Part shown: piece by piece, positions 18,021-29,839 of the stretch
Numbering within the stretch: position 1 is the stretch's first letter
Layout: each line of letters opens with the position of its first letter
NCBI RefSeq assembly: GCF_018614575.1
Contig: NZ_JAGGOJ010000003.1
Location: 62,001 to 126,000 of the forward strand
DNA length: 64,000 nt
Reading direction: 5' to 3'
From: Streptomyces sp. ISL-10
Lineage (GTDB): Bacteria > Actinomycetota > Actinomycetes > Streptomycetales > Streptomycetaceae
The notes under the pieces: generated by a model
What the model was told of the DNA's origin: nothing
The model's input: only the letters and a program-made list of their open reading frames with translations
Databases searched by the model: none
Made by a program: the position numbers and the translations under genes

Positions 18021-19679
18021 ATGCAACAACACGCAGAAGTACGCGTACCGGTCCTCATCGTGGGCGGCTCCCTGGTGGGGCTGTCCACGTCACTTTTCCT
18101 CGGTCGGCTCGACATCGAGCACATGCTGGTCGAGCGGCATTCCGACACGTCCAGGCATCCCCGCGGGCGGGGCAACAACGTGCGCACGATGGAGGTGTTC
18201 CGCACCGCGGGCGTCGAGGAGCACATCCGCGAGGCAGGCCAGGTCCTCGCCGGCAACCACGGCATCCTCCAGACCCCCTCGCTCACCGCCGGCGCCGGCG
18301 AATGGCTGATCAAGGAGGTGCAGCACAGCAGCGGCGCCTCCCGCTTCAGCCCGTCCGCCTGGTGCGTGTGCAGCCAGAACGACCTGGAGCCGGTTCTCCT
18401 GGAGCACGCCCGCAAGCACGGCGGCGATCTGCGGTTCTCCACCGAGCTGCGCTCCTTCGAACAGGACGACACCGGGGTCTTCGCGGTCGTCGAGGACCGG
18501 GTGACCGGCCGGCTGGAGACCGTGCGAGCCGACTACCTCGTCGCCGCCGACGGCCCTCGCAGCCCGGTGCGCGAACGGCTCGGCATCGGCCGGTCGGGGC
18601 CGGGCGATCTCTTCCACAACGTGAGCATCACGTTCCGCTCACGCGGTCTCGCGGCCGTCGTCGGGGACCGCCGCTTCATCGTCTGCTACCTCACCGACCC
18701 GGCGGCCGACGGTGCCCTGCTGCCCGTGGACAACGTCGAGAACTGGGTTTTCCACGCGCCGTGGCAACCCCAGGACGGCGAGACGCTCGAGGACTTCACC
18801 GACGAGCGCTGCATCTCCCACATCCGCAGGGCCACCGGCGTCCTCGACCTGGACGTCGAGATCACCGGCAAGGCGCCGTGGCACGCCGCCGAGCGGGTCG
18901 CCGAACGGTACGCGGACCGCCGCGTGTTCCTCGCCGGTGACTCGGCACACGAGATGTCGCCGACCGGTGCGTTCGGCTCCAACACCGGTATCCAGGACGC
19001 CCACAACCTCGCCTGGAAGCTCGCCGCCGTCCTGGGCGGCACCGCGGGCCCCGGCCTGCTGGAGACCTACGAGGCCGAGCGCCGACCGGTCGCGGTCGCC
19101 ACCGGCCAGCGGGCCTCCGCCCGCTCCGAGGAGCACAGCCACCCCGGCTACTCGCCCGCCCCAGGCGGCGGCGGACGGCAGAGCGGGATGCTCACGGTCG
19201 CGCTCGGCTACCGCTACCGCAGCGGCGCCGTGCTGGGCGCCGACCCCCAACTGCCCGTCGTACCCGGGCAACTGGTCCTCTCGGGCGAACCCGGCAGCCG
19301 CGCCCCGCACCTGTGGGTGCACCGCGCCGGCGACAACCGCATGATCTCCACCCTCGACCTCTACGAGCGCTCCTTCGTGCTGCTGAGCGACGCCGGACCC
19401 GGCGGCGGCGCCTGGCACGCGGCGGGAGCACGCGTCGCCGCCCGGCTGCGCGCACCGCTCGACGCGTACCGCATCGGCGAGGGCCCGGACGCCGACCTGG
19501 TGCCCGAGACCGGCGTCGACTGGCGGGCCGCGCACGGCACGACCGGCGAAGGAGCCCTCCTCGTACGGCCGGACGGCTTCGTCGCCTGGCGATCGGCGGG
19601 CTCCGTGCCCGACCCCGAAGCGGTGCTCTCGGACGCGCTGGAGTCGTTGCTCCACCGTTCACCTGCGGGACGCGGCTGA
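18021..19679 (+). CDS. whiE-ORFVIII: FAD-dependent aromatic hydroxylase (WhiE ORFVIII-like)
   Basis: This 552-residue group A flavoprotein monooxygenase has a Rossmann motif VLIVGGSLVGLSTS near residue 10, the DG motif ADYLVAADGPRSPVRERLG and the second FAD motif RRVFLAGDSAHEMSPTGAFG. A C-terminal thioredoxin-like extension follows (from about 430). It would hydroxylate the polyketide pigment using NAD(P)H and O2. The start at 18021 follows GCAGGAGC. It is divergently transcribed from the minimal PKS genes, as in S. coelicolor whiE, and followed by its own hairpin. Confidence 0.9.
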   Translation: MQQHAEVRVPVLIVGGSLVGLSTSLFLGRLDIEHMLVERHSDTSRHPRGRGNNVRTMEVFRTAGVEEHIREAGQVLAGNHGILQTPSLTAGAGEWLIKEVQHSSGASRFSPSAWCVCSQNDLEPVLLEHARKHGGDLRFSTELRSFEQDDTGVFAVVEDRVTGRLETVRADYLVAADGPRSPVRERLGIGRSGPGDLFHNVSITFRSRGLAAVVGDRRFIVCYLTDPAADGALLPVDNVENWVFHAPWQPQDGETLEDFTDERCISHIRRATGVLDLDVEITGKAPWHAAERVAERYADRRVFLAGDSAHEMSPTGAFGSNTGIQDAHNLAWKLAAVLGGTAGPGLLETYEAERRPVAVATGQRASARSEEHSHPGYSPAPGGGGRQSGMLTVALGYRYRSGAVLGADPQLPVVPGQLVLSGEPGSRAPHLWVHRAGDNRMISTLDLYERSFVLLSDAGPGGGAWHAAGARVAARLRAPLDAYRIGEGPDADLVPETGVDWRAAHGTTGEGALLVRPDGFVAWRSAGSVPDPEAVLSDALESLLHRSPAGRG

Positions 19680-19681
19680 GC

Positions 19682-21203
<1,522 letters not shown>

Positions 21204-21207
21204 GACA

Positions 21208-21248
21208 TAGCGGGCCCGCCCGTCCGCACAGGACGGGCGGGCCCGCTA
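21208..21248. terminator. Strong bidirectional terminator
   Basis: A perfect 18-bp stem (21208-21225 with 21231-21248) and a 5-nt loop fill the gap between gdhA and the convergent GH114 gene. The outer bases TA also pair. Confidence 0.85.
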
Positions 21249-21251
21249 CGT

Positions 21252-22097
21252 TCAGCAGGTCCTGCGGACGTGGCCCGGCTCGCCCTCCGGGTGCACGTCA
21301 CGGTCACGCAGCACGACGGACAGACGAGCGCCCCGGGCCCGGCACGCGGCGGCGAAGTCGCCCCGCTCGTACTCGACGTCGAAGACGCGGCCGTCGTGGG
21401 CGCGGGTGAAGTCGGAGCACTCCGCGTGGCGCGCGCACTCCTCCACGATCGCGAAGTCGAAGCCGATGTCCTGGCGCGCGTGCAGCAGTTCGGCGGTGTT
21501 CTTCTGGGCGATCGCGAGCCCGCGCTCATGCGCCCGGCCCGCAAGCAGCCGGGCGAAGGCGATGGCGTCGGCCTCGGTGAGGAGTCCGTCCGAGCGGGTG
21601 TAGGAGTCGAGGTTGTCGGGCTCGACGGCGTCGAATCCGCGCTCGGCGCAGCCGTCGATCCACGGTCCGACGACGTCGAGCAGCGCCCCGCGCTTGGCGG
21701 CCGACGAGATGTCGAGGAGCGGCTCGTCCCAGTCCTCGTCGACGACAAGTCCTCCGCCGCGCCCGTGCAGCAGGAGATCGGGGTGGTGCTTGCGCCACCA
21801 GGTGACGGCGTCGCCGGGCTGTGTCTGGAAGGCGTTGACGTAGCAGATGTTGTACAGGCCGGGCACGGGCTCGGCGCCGCGGTCGCGGGAGAGGGCCTCC
21901 ACGTCGTCTCCCGGCGGATAGGCACCGCCCAGCTGGTAGTCGAACACCGCGCCCGCGGCCGGGAGGCGGACGCCGTCCCCATGGGGACCGGGCGCGGTGG
22001 GGCGCGGCTCGGGTTCGGCGCCCGTGGAGCACGCGCTCATCACCATCAGCAGGACGGTGACGGCGGCCGCGGCGCGCAGCCGGGACATCGAGCGCAT
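21252..22097 (-). CDS. Endo alpha-1,4-polygalactosaminidase-like lipoprotein (GH114)
   Basis: This 281-residue protein has a lipoprotein signal peptide (SRLRAAAAVTVLLMVMSAC, lipid-attachment Cys about residue 23). The GH114/DUF297 TIM-barrel follows: FDYQLGGAYPPGDD, NICYVNAFQTQPGD, LDISSAAKRGALLDVV, GFDAVEPDNLDSYT with the likely catalytic acidic residues, and AIAQKNTAEL. The family cleaves galactosamine-containing polymers. The protein would be anchored to the outer face of the membrane. Its ATG overlaps the stop of the TetR gene by one base, so the two form an operon. Confidence 0.83.
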   Translation of the reverse strand: MRSMSRLRAAAAVTVLLMVMSACSTGAEPEPRPTAPGPHGDGVRLPAAGAVFDYQLGGAYPPGDDVEALSRDRGAEPVPGLYNICYVNAFQTQPGDAVTWWRKHHPDLLLHGRGGGLVVDEDWDEPLLDISSAAKRGALLDVVGPWIDGCAERGFDAVEPDNLDSYTRSDGLLTEADAIAFARLLAGRAHERGLAIAQKNTAELLHARQDIGFDFAIVEECARHAECSDFTRAHDGRVFDVEYERGDFAAACRARGARLSVVLRDRDVHPEGEPGHVRRTC

Positions 22098-22789
22098 CAG
22101 CCCTCTGCTTCGGCGGCCACGTCCGCTTCCGCCTCGCCGGCCGCCCGGGAGGCGGGCCGGGCGTGGGCCACGAGGCCGAGCACCTCGGCCTCCGCGCGGC
22201 GGGCAGGGACGCCCGCCGCGATGAGCGTCGTGATCGCGGTCGCCTGCCCGTCGTCCTTCCACGAACGGGCGTTGACACTCTCCAGCAGCGACAGCGTCAG
22301 GGACTCCAGGGCCGCGCTGAGCGCGGGCGCCGGCACATGGGAGGGGAACGACCCCGCGGTCTGGCCCCGCTCCAGGATCGCGTTCACCGCCGCGCGTGCG
22401 GGGGAGAGGACCTCGGTGACGTGGTCGGCGCCCAGGTCGCGCCGGGCGAGGGCGATCAGCATGCGGTAGCGGTCGCCGACCGGCCAGATGGTGAGCACGA
22501 AACGGGCGAGCGCGCGCTCGGCCGACTCGTCCGCGGCGCCCGCCGCGGTGAAGGTGCCGACGGCGGCCTGAAGCGCCTCGGCGGCCTCGTCGGAGAGTGC
22601 TTCGAGCAGGGCCGTACGACCGGGGAAGTGTCCGTAGACGGTGCGGCGCACGACGCCGGCGGCCCGCGCGATCTCCTCCAGCGTGGTGTCCGGGTTGAAG
22701 GCCAGCTCGCTGCGTGCGACGGCGAGTATCCGGGCGCGGTTGGAGCGCGAGTTGCGCCTCTGCGGCTCGCGGGCGGCGGGCTTCGTCAC
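22097..22789 (-). CDS. TetR-family transcriptional regulator
   Basis: This 230-residue protein has an N-terminal TetR helix-turn-helix (ARILAVARSELAFNPDTTLE, then IARAAGVVRRTVYGHFPGR) and an all-helical ligand domain. The chosen start is a GTG (VTKPAAREPQRR) with CGAGGT upstream; a more distal ATG would add 14 residues. It shares an operon with the GH114 lipoprotein gene and may autoregulate it. The ligand is unknown. The C-terminus is Ala/Glu-rich. Confidence 0.85.
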   Translation of the reverse strand: MTKPAAREPQRRNSRSNRARILAVARSELAFNPDTTLEEIARAAGVVRRTVYGHFPGRTALLEALSDEAAEALQAAVGTFTAAGAADESAERALARFVLTIWPVGDRYRMLIALARRDLGADHVTEVLSPARAAVNAILERGQTAGSFPSHVPAPALSAALESLTLSLLESVNARSWKDDGQATAITTLIAAGVPARRAEAEVLGLVAHARPASRAAGEAEADVAAEAEG

Positions 22790-23139
22790 AGCAGTACCTC
22801 GGGGCCGGGGGTCGCGCGGACAGGTCTTCATGTTTGCACGCCGGCGAGCAGCCGCCCAAGGAGCTCACGGGCCACGCACCGGGCGTGCGCGGCGCTTGCC
22901 CGCTCACCGCGGACGGCGCGCGCTCCGGCGTGGGCGACGGCGCCAGGTCGTGCAGGCATAGGCCGACCCGGCCCGGCCCGATCCGCCGAGCACGCTTGCA
23001 CACAGCCTCGGGCGCGGGAGCCCCCACCCTGCAGTTGGCCGAAAGCCCGAGCGGCACCGGACGCCGTGGTCCCCCGGCCTGCGGGCGGACGCCGTGGTCC
23101 CCCGCCCTGCGGGCGGACGCCGATGCGGACATGCCCACG

Positions 23140-23365
23140 CCTGTGCCGGCGGATCAGCGCGGTCGCGAGCACCACATTGCGCCGCCCCGCGGCCGCGCCC
23201 GGGGCATCTGCTCGAACAGGACGCCCGTCATCGTGTGCCCCATCTCCTCCACCGGCTGACGGACCGTGGTCAGCTGCGGATCGGTGCCGGGCCGGCGGGG
23301 AGTCGTCGGAGCCGACGACCGCGACGTCCTCGGGCACCCGCCGGCCGGCCGCGCGCAGCGTGTGG
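23140..23365 (-). pseudogene. C-terminal remnant of a LacI-family regulator
   Basis: Three minus-strand frames must be joined to recover a LacI C-terminus: LRAAGRRVPEDVAVVGSDDS, then QLTTVRQPVEEMGHTMTGVL, then AAGRRNVVLATALIRR. At least two frameshifts separate these blocks, and no DNA-binding domain is found upstream. It is not a copy of the adjacent MalR, whose matching segment differs (VPKDISVVGFDDSPLIAF). The rest of the 22790-23435 gap between the TetR gene and malR shows nothing else that I can support. Confidence 0.65.
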
Positions 23366-23435
23366 GAGCGCCCCCGGGGGCCGGCCCGGCCAGGGACGTG
23401 CGGGCCCGGATCCCCAGGCCGCCGCACCGGCCGCG

Positions 23436-24470
23436 TCACTGGTCGGAGCCGGACCTCTTCGTCCCCGACGCGGTCGAGCCCCGCACCACCAGCTCCGGCA
23501 TGAACACGAACTCGCTGTGGGGGGCCGGGGTCCCGCCCACCTCCTCCAGCAGCGCGCGGACCGCCGCCTGGCCCATTGCCTGCACGGGCTGGCGGATGGT
23601 GGTCAGCGGAGGATCGGTGAACGCTATGAGCGGCGAGTCGTCGAAGCCGACCACCGAGATGTCCTTCGGCACGTGCAGCCCCTGCTGCCGTGCCGCGCGG
23701 ATCGCGCCGAGCGCCATCATGTCGCTGGCGCACACGATCGCCGTGCAGCCGCGGGCGATGAGCCCGGAGGCGGCGGCCTGACCGCCCTCCAGCGTGTAGA
23801 GGGAGTGCTGGATCAGCTCCTGCGACTCCTCCGGAGTGAGCCCGAGCCGCTCCTGCATCGCGGCCTGGAAGCCCTCGATCTTCCGCAGCACCGGCACGAA
23901 CCGCCTGGGCCCGAGGGCGAGGCCGATCCGGGTGTGGCCGAGCGAGACCAGATGGGTCACCGCCAGCTGCATGGCGGCCCGGTCGTCGGGAGAGACGAAG
24001 GGTGCCTGCACCTTGGCGGAGAAGCCGTTGACGAGGACGTACGGCACGCCCTGGGCGCGCAGCCGGTCGTAGCGCTCCATGTCCGCGGTGGTGTCGGCGT
24101 GCAGACCGGAGACGAAGATGATGCCGGAGACCCCCCGGTCGACCAGCATCTCGGTGAGCTCGTCCTCGGTGGAGCCGCCGGGTGTCTGGGTGGCGAGGAC
24201 GGGGGTGTATCCCTGGCGGGTCAGCGCCTGGCCGATCACCTGCGCCAGCGCGGGGAAGATGGGGTTGTCCAGCTCGGGGGTTATCAGACCGACCAGGCCG
24301 GCGCTGCGCTGGCGCAGCCGCACGGGCCGTTCGTAGCCGAGCACGTCGAGCGCGGCAAGGACGGACTCGCGGGTGGCCGCGGCCACACCGGGCTTGCCGT
24401 TGAGCACGCGGCTGACTGTGGCTTCACTGACCCCCGCCTGGGCTGCGATGTCGGCGAGCCGCGCGGTCAT
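23436..24470 (-). CDS. malR: MalR, LacI-family repressor of maltose genes
   Basis: This 344-residue protein has a LacI helix-turn-helix at the N-terminus (LADIAAQAGVSEATVSRVLN) and a periplasmic-binding-protein-like sensor domain containing GLVGLITPELDNPIFPAL, TEDELTEMLVDRGVSGI and VVGFDDSPLIAFTDPPLTT. Sequence, size and divergence from malE match Streptomyces MalR, which represses malEFG and amylase genes until a maltodextrin inducer binds. It is transcribed away from malE across a 350-bp region holding two operator-like repeats. No terminator is seen behind it; a decayed LacI fragment follows. Confidence 0.93.
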   Translation of the reverse strand: MTARLADIAAQAGVSEATVSRVLNGKPGVAAATRESVLAALDVLGYERPVRLRQRSAGLVGLITPELDNPIFPALAQVIGQALTRQGYTPVLATQTPGGSTEDELTEMLVDRGVSGIIFVSGLHADTTADMERYDRLRAQGVPYVLVNGFSAKVQAPFVSPDDRAAMQLAVTHLVSLGHTRIGLALGPRRFVPVLRKIEGFQAAMQERLGLTPEESQELIQHSLYTLEGGQAAASGLIARGCTAIVCASDMMALGAIRAARQQGLHVPKDISVVGFDDSPLIAFTDPPLTTIRQPVQAMGQAAVRALLEEVGGTPAPHSEFVFMPELVVRGSTASGTKRSGSDQ

Positions 24471-24565
24471 GTCAGTGGACTGTACCGCTCGTACGGAGGA
24501 TTGCCCACCACGCACCGGATTCGGACGGTTGCGGCACGACGGCGTGAGGGTCCGATCACAGGTCT

Positions 24566-24577
24566 GCAAAACTTTGC
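24566..24577. promoter_or_regulatory. MalR operator candidate 1
   Basis: GCAAAACTTTGC is a perfect 5-bp dyad (GCAAA and TTTGC) with a 2-nt centre. It lies about 95 bp upstream of malR and 245 bp upstream of malE. It matches the second site at 24686-24697 except for two bases. LacI-type repressors bind such dyads. Confidence 0.55.
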
Positions 24578-24681
24578 GGAGTGGTTGCGGACGCCTTACG
24601 GCAGGCCCCACCCTGTGTCGGGAACGGTGTCAAGCGATTCGATGGCAACTCTCCGGACACGCGGATGTAACGATCAGCGGG

Positions 24682-24704
24682 CCTTGCAGAAATTTGCCGC
24701 AAGG
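24682..24704. promoter_or_regulatory. MalR operator candidate 2, malE-proximal
   Basis: Outer arms CCTTGC and GCAAGG (24682-24687 and 24699-24704) enclose GCAGAAATTTGC, which resembles candidate 1. The site is 117 bp upstream of the malE start, where it could block the malE promoter. Confidence 0.6.
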
Positions 24705-24820
24705 TCTTTCCGATGCTTTTCAGCCCTGTTACGTTCCTGGCAACCCGGCGCCGCGAGGGAGCGGTCGGTGGGAGGCACGAGGTCGCCCCCGCCCTTCCGG
24801 GCACAGTTGAAGGAGTTCAC

Positions 24821-26095
24821 ATGCGGCGTGGCATAGCGGCCACCGCGCTGGTAGCGGCACTGGCCCTCTCGGCGACGGCGTGCGGTGGGGGCAGCGGAGA
24901 CGAGGGCGAGGCCGACGGCCCGGTCACCATCACGTGGTGGGACACCTCGAACGCGACCAACGAGGCGCCCAACTACAAGGCCCTCATCAAGGAGTTCGAG
25001 GCGGCCAACAAGGACATCACGGTCAAGTACGTGAACGTCCCCTTCGACCAGGCCCAGAACAAGTTCCAGACCGCCGCCGGCAGCAAGGGCGCCCCCGACA
25101 TCATCCGTGCCGACGTCGGCTGGACCGGTGCGTGGGCCAAGTCCCAGTTCCTCGCGCCCCTCGACGGCACCGAGGCGCTGAAGAACTCCGAGGACATCAC
25201 GCCCGCTCTGCTCAAGCAGGCCCAGTACGAGGGCAAGACCTACGGCGCGCCGATCGTCACCGACACGCTCGCGCTGATGTGGAACAAGGACCTCCTGAAG
25301 AAGGCCGGCTTCGAGGCGGCGCCCACCACCTGGGAGGAGCTGAAGAAGGTCTCCAAGGCGGTCGCCGACAAGACCGACGCCGACGGCTTCTGGCTGAACA
25401 AGGCCGGCTACTACCAGATGCCGTTCCTCTACGGCGAGGGCGTCGACCTGATCGACTCCGAGGGCAAGAAGATCACCGTCAACTCGGACAAGGCGGTGAA
25501 GGCCATCGAGACGAGCAAGAGCCTGCTCGCCGCCGACGGTGTCGCCAAGCTCGACGTCTCCGCCGACTCCTACGCGCACATGCAGGACGCCTTCACGACC
25601 GGCAAGGTCGCGATGATCGTCCAGGGTCCGTGGGAGCTCACCAACATCTACAAGGGCTCCGCGTTCAAGGACGCCGCGAACCTGGGCGTCTCCAAGGTCC
25701 CGGCCGGCTCGACCGGCGCCTCCGGTGCCCCGATCGGCGGCCACAACCTGTCCCTCTACGCCGGTTCCGACGCCGCGCACCAGAAGGCCGCGCAGAAGTT
25801 CATCGGCTTCATGACCTCCGGTGAGACGCAGGCGAAGATCGCGCTGAAGAACAGCACCCTGCCGACCCGCACCTCCGCGTACACCGCCGACGTCAAGGCG
25901 CTGCCCGGCTTCGCCGAGATGCAGACGGTGCTCGCCGAGAGCGGCAAGGCGCGCGGCTCGGACCCCAGCTACAGCTCCCTGTACACCGACTTCGAGACCA
26001 ACGTCACCAAGGTCCTCCAGGACAAGGTCGGCGTGCAGAAGGGCCTGGACGACACCGCCGCGGCCTACAAGAAGCTGCTGCAGGACTACTCCTGA
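24821..26095 (+). CDS. malE: Maltose/maltodextrin ABC transporter substrate-binding lipoprotein
   Basis: This 424-residue protein has a lipoprotein signal peptide (MRRGIAATALVAALALSATA, lipid Cys about residue 21) followed by the family-1 sugar-binding fold: VTITWWDTSNATNEAP, APDIIRADVGWTGAWA, PIVTDTLALMWNKDLLKKAG and VAMIVQGPWELTNIY. It captures maltodextrins outside the membrane and delivers them to MalF/MalG. GAAGGAG precedes the ATG. No ATPase gene is in the window, consistent with use of a shared MsiK-type ATPase encoded elsewhere in streptomycetes. Confidence 0.95.
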   Translation: MRRGIAATALVAALALSATACGGGSGDEGEADGPVTITWWDTSNATNEAPNYKALIKEFEAANKDITVKYVNVPFDQAQNKFQTAAGSKGAPDIIRADVGWTGAWAKSQFLAPLDGTEALKNSEDITPALLKQAQYEGKTYGAPIVTDTLALMWNKDLLKKAGFEAAPTTWEELKKVSKAVADKTDADGFWLNKAGYYQMPFLYGEGVDLIDSEGKKITVNSDKAVKAIETSKSLLAADGVAKLDVSADSYAHMQDAFTTGKVAMIVQGPWELTNIYKGSAFKDAANLGVSKVPAGSTGASGAPIGGHNLSLYAGSDAAHQKAAQKFIGFMTSGETQAKIALKNSTLPTRTSAYTADVKALPGFAEMQTVLAESGKARGSDPSYSSLYTDFETNVTKVLQDKVGVQKGLDDTAAAYKKLLQDYS

Positions 26096-26101
26096 AGCCG
26101 A

Positions 26102-26139
26102 GCGGCCGGTCCGCCCTCCTGACGGGGCGGGCCGGCCGC
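26102..26139 (+). terminator. Hairpin between malE and malF
   Basis: A 15-bp stem with one G-T-type mismatch (26102-26116 with 26125-26139) and an 8-nt loop starts 6 nt after the malE stop. It probably stabilises the malE transcript or partly terminates it, so that binding protein exceeds permease. No separate malF promoter is evident. Confidence 0.6.
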
Positions 26140-26200
26140 ACAGCCGCGTCCCGACACACCGCAGTCAACTGCCGAGAAGAACGCCGAGAAGGTGCCGAAG

Positions 26201-27208
26201 ATGACCGTCGCCGCTGAGGGCGCAACCTCCGCCGAGCGCGGGCGCGCCCCGCGCCCCGGGCGCCCCGGGCTCTTTGCCCGTATGAAGCTGTCGTACGAGA
26301 AGCACTGGTACGCCTGGGCCATGGTGGCCCCGGTCGTCCTCGTGCTCGGCGTGCTGGTGCTGTATCCGCTCATCCGCGGCATCTATCTGTCGATGACGGA
26401 CGCCAACAGCCAGAACATCGGCCGCACCATCGGCGTCAACAAGATCCCGGACTCCTTCTCCTGGGTCGGCCTCGACAACTACACGGAGATCCTCTCGGGC
26501 GCGGACGGCCAGTTCTGGCCGCACTTCCTGTGGACGATCGTGTGGACGGTGGTCTGTGTCGCCTTCCACTACGGCATCGGGCTCGGACTCGCGATGCTCC
26601 TCAACCGCAAGATGCGCGGCCGTACCTTCTACCGGCTCGTCCTGATCCTGCCGTGGGCCGTGCCCACCTTCGTCACGGTCTTCTCCTGGCGGCTGATCCT
26701 GGCCGACGAGGGCGGCATCCTGAACACGGCGCTCGGCTGGCTGCAGTTGCCGCAGCCCGGCTGGCTCAGCGACGTCCTCTGGCAGCGCGTCTCCGCCGTC
26801 ATGGTCAACGTCTGGGTCGGCGTGCCCTTCATGATGGTCTCGCTCCTCGGCGGCCTCCAGTCCATCAACGGTGATCTCTACGAGGCGTCCGAGATGGACG
26901 GCGCGAGCGCCTGGCAGCGCTTCCGGCACGTCACGCTGCCCGGTCTGCGCTCGGTCAGCTCCACCGTGATCCTGCTCGGCGTCATCTGGACCTTCAACCA
27001 GTTCGTCGTGATCTTCCTGCTCTTCGGCGCGACCGGTGCCCCCGAGGCGCAGATCCTCGTCACCTGGGCGTACCGCCTCGGCTTCGGTCAGGACCCGCGC
27101 GACTACGCCGGCTCGGCCGCGTACGGTGTGATCATCCTGTCGATGCTCATCGTCTTCGCCTCCTTCTACCGGCGCTGGCTCGCTCGCAACGAGCAGTCCG
27201 CCGCCTGA
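26201..27208 (+). CDS. malF: Maltose ABC transporter permease MalF
   Basis: This 335-residue inner-membrane permease has a cytoplasmic N-terminus, a first helix at WAMVAPVVLVLGVLVLYPLI and about six transmembrane segments. The EAA loop (EASEMDGASAWQRFRHVTLP) contacts the ATPase. It forms a heterodimer with MalG. ATG 26201 was chosen over a GTG three codons upstream because AAGGTG is positioned for it. It follows malE after a hairpin-containing 105-nt gap and precedes malG by 22 nt. Confidence 0.93.
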   Translation: MTVAAEGATSAERGRAPRPGRPGLFARMKLSYEKHWYAWAMVAPVVLVLGVLVLYPLIRGIYLSMTDANSQNIGRTIGVNKIPDSFSWVGLDNYTEILSGADGQFWPHFLWTIVWTVVCVAFHYGIGLGLAMLLNRKMRGRTFYRLVLILPWAVPTFVTVFSWRLILADEGGILNTALGWLQLPQPGWLSDVLWQRVSAVMVNVWVGVPFMMVSLLGGLQSINGDLYEASEMDGASAWQRFRHVTLPGLRSVSSTVILLGVIWTFNQFVVIFLLFGATGAPEAQILVTWAYRLGFGQDPRDYAGSAAYGVIILSMLIVFASFYRRWLARNEQSAA

Positions 27209-27230
27209 TGCCGACAAGGACACCACCGAC

Positions 27231-28142
27231 ATGAGCACCCTCACCGAACGTCCCGCCGCAGCCCCGGTGAAGCGGCCTACCGGTTCCGCCGAGCGCACCC
27301 GAGCCCGCCGCCGCGGCGAGCGCAGCCTCGGGGCCTCGATCGCCATCCACGCGACGCTGATCGTGGCGAGCCTGATCGCCTTCTTCCCGGTCGGCTGGAT
27401 CGCCTGGATCTCGCTGGGCCCGGACAAGACCGACTTCCTCCACCCCGACGAGATCGCCGGCAAGATCAGCTTCGAGAACTACTCGGCCGTTCTCGCCGAC
27501 ACGGAGTTCCTCACCTGGTTCGGCAACTCGATGATCGTGGCCCTCGGGACCTGTGTGCTCGGCGTGTTCATCGCCGCGAGCTCCGGGTACGCCGTCTCCC
27601 GGATGCGCTTCCCGGGCCACCGGCAGCTGATGTGGACCTTCCTGGTCACCCAGATGTTCCCGGTCGCCATCCTGATGGTGCCGCTGTACAAGATCGTCGC
27701 CGATCTCGGCCTGCTGGACACCTACGGTGCGCTCATCCTCGTCTACTGCACCACGGCCGTCCCGTACTGCGCCTGGCTGCTCAAGGGGTACTTCGACACC
27801 ATCCCGCACGAGATCGACGAGGCCGGCCGTGTCGACGGACTCACCCCGTTCGGCACCTTCTACCGGCTGATCCTGCCGCTCGCCCGGCCGGGCCTCGCAG
27901 TGGCGGCGTTCTACACCTTCCTCACCGCCTGGGGCGAGGTCGCGTACGCCTCCGTGTTCATGCTCAGCCAGGGCAAGTACACCCTGTCGATCGGCCTGAC
28001 CACCTTCGTCAGCCAGTACGACACCCAGTGGGACCTGATGGCCGCGACCGCGGTCCTCATCGCCCTGCCCGCCTCCCTCGTCTTCTATCTCGTCCAGCGC
28101 CACCTGGTCACCGGCCTCACGGCCGGCGCGGCGAAGTCCTGA
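27231..28142 (+). CDS. malG: Maltose ABC transporter permease MalG
   Basis: This 303-residue permease carries a basic N-terminal tail, about six transmembrane helices (first at IHATLIVASLIAFFPVGWIA) and the EAA motif EIDEAGRVDGLTPFGTFYRL. It pairs with MalF in the maltodextrin importer. It ends 47 nt before aglA in the same transcript. Confidence 0.93.
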   Translation: MSTLTERPAAAPVKRPTGSAERTRARRRGERSLGASIAIHATLIVASLIAFFPVGWIAWISLGPDKTDFLHPDEIAGKISFENYSAVLADTEFLTWFGNSMIVALGTCVLGVFIAASSGYAVSRMRFPGHRQLMWTFLVTQMFPVAILMVPLYKIVADLGLLDTYGALILVYCTTAVPYCAWLLKGYFDTIPHEIDEAGRVDGLTPFGTFYRLILPLARPGLAVAAFYTFLTAWGEVAYASVFMLSQGKYTLSIGLTTFVSQYDTQWDLMAATAVLIALPASLVFYLVQRHLVTGLTAGAAKS

Positions 28143-28189
28143 CGCGCCCCCGACCTGTTCCCGTCCGCCATCTCTTACTCAGGGAAGAC

Positions 28190-29835
<1,646 letters not shown>

Positions 29836-29839
<4 letters not shown>

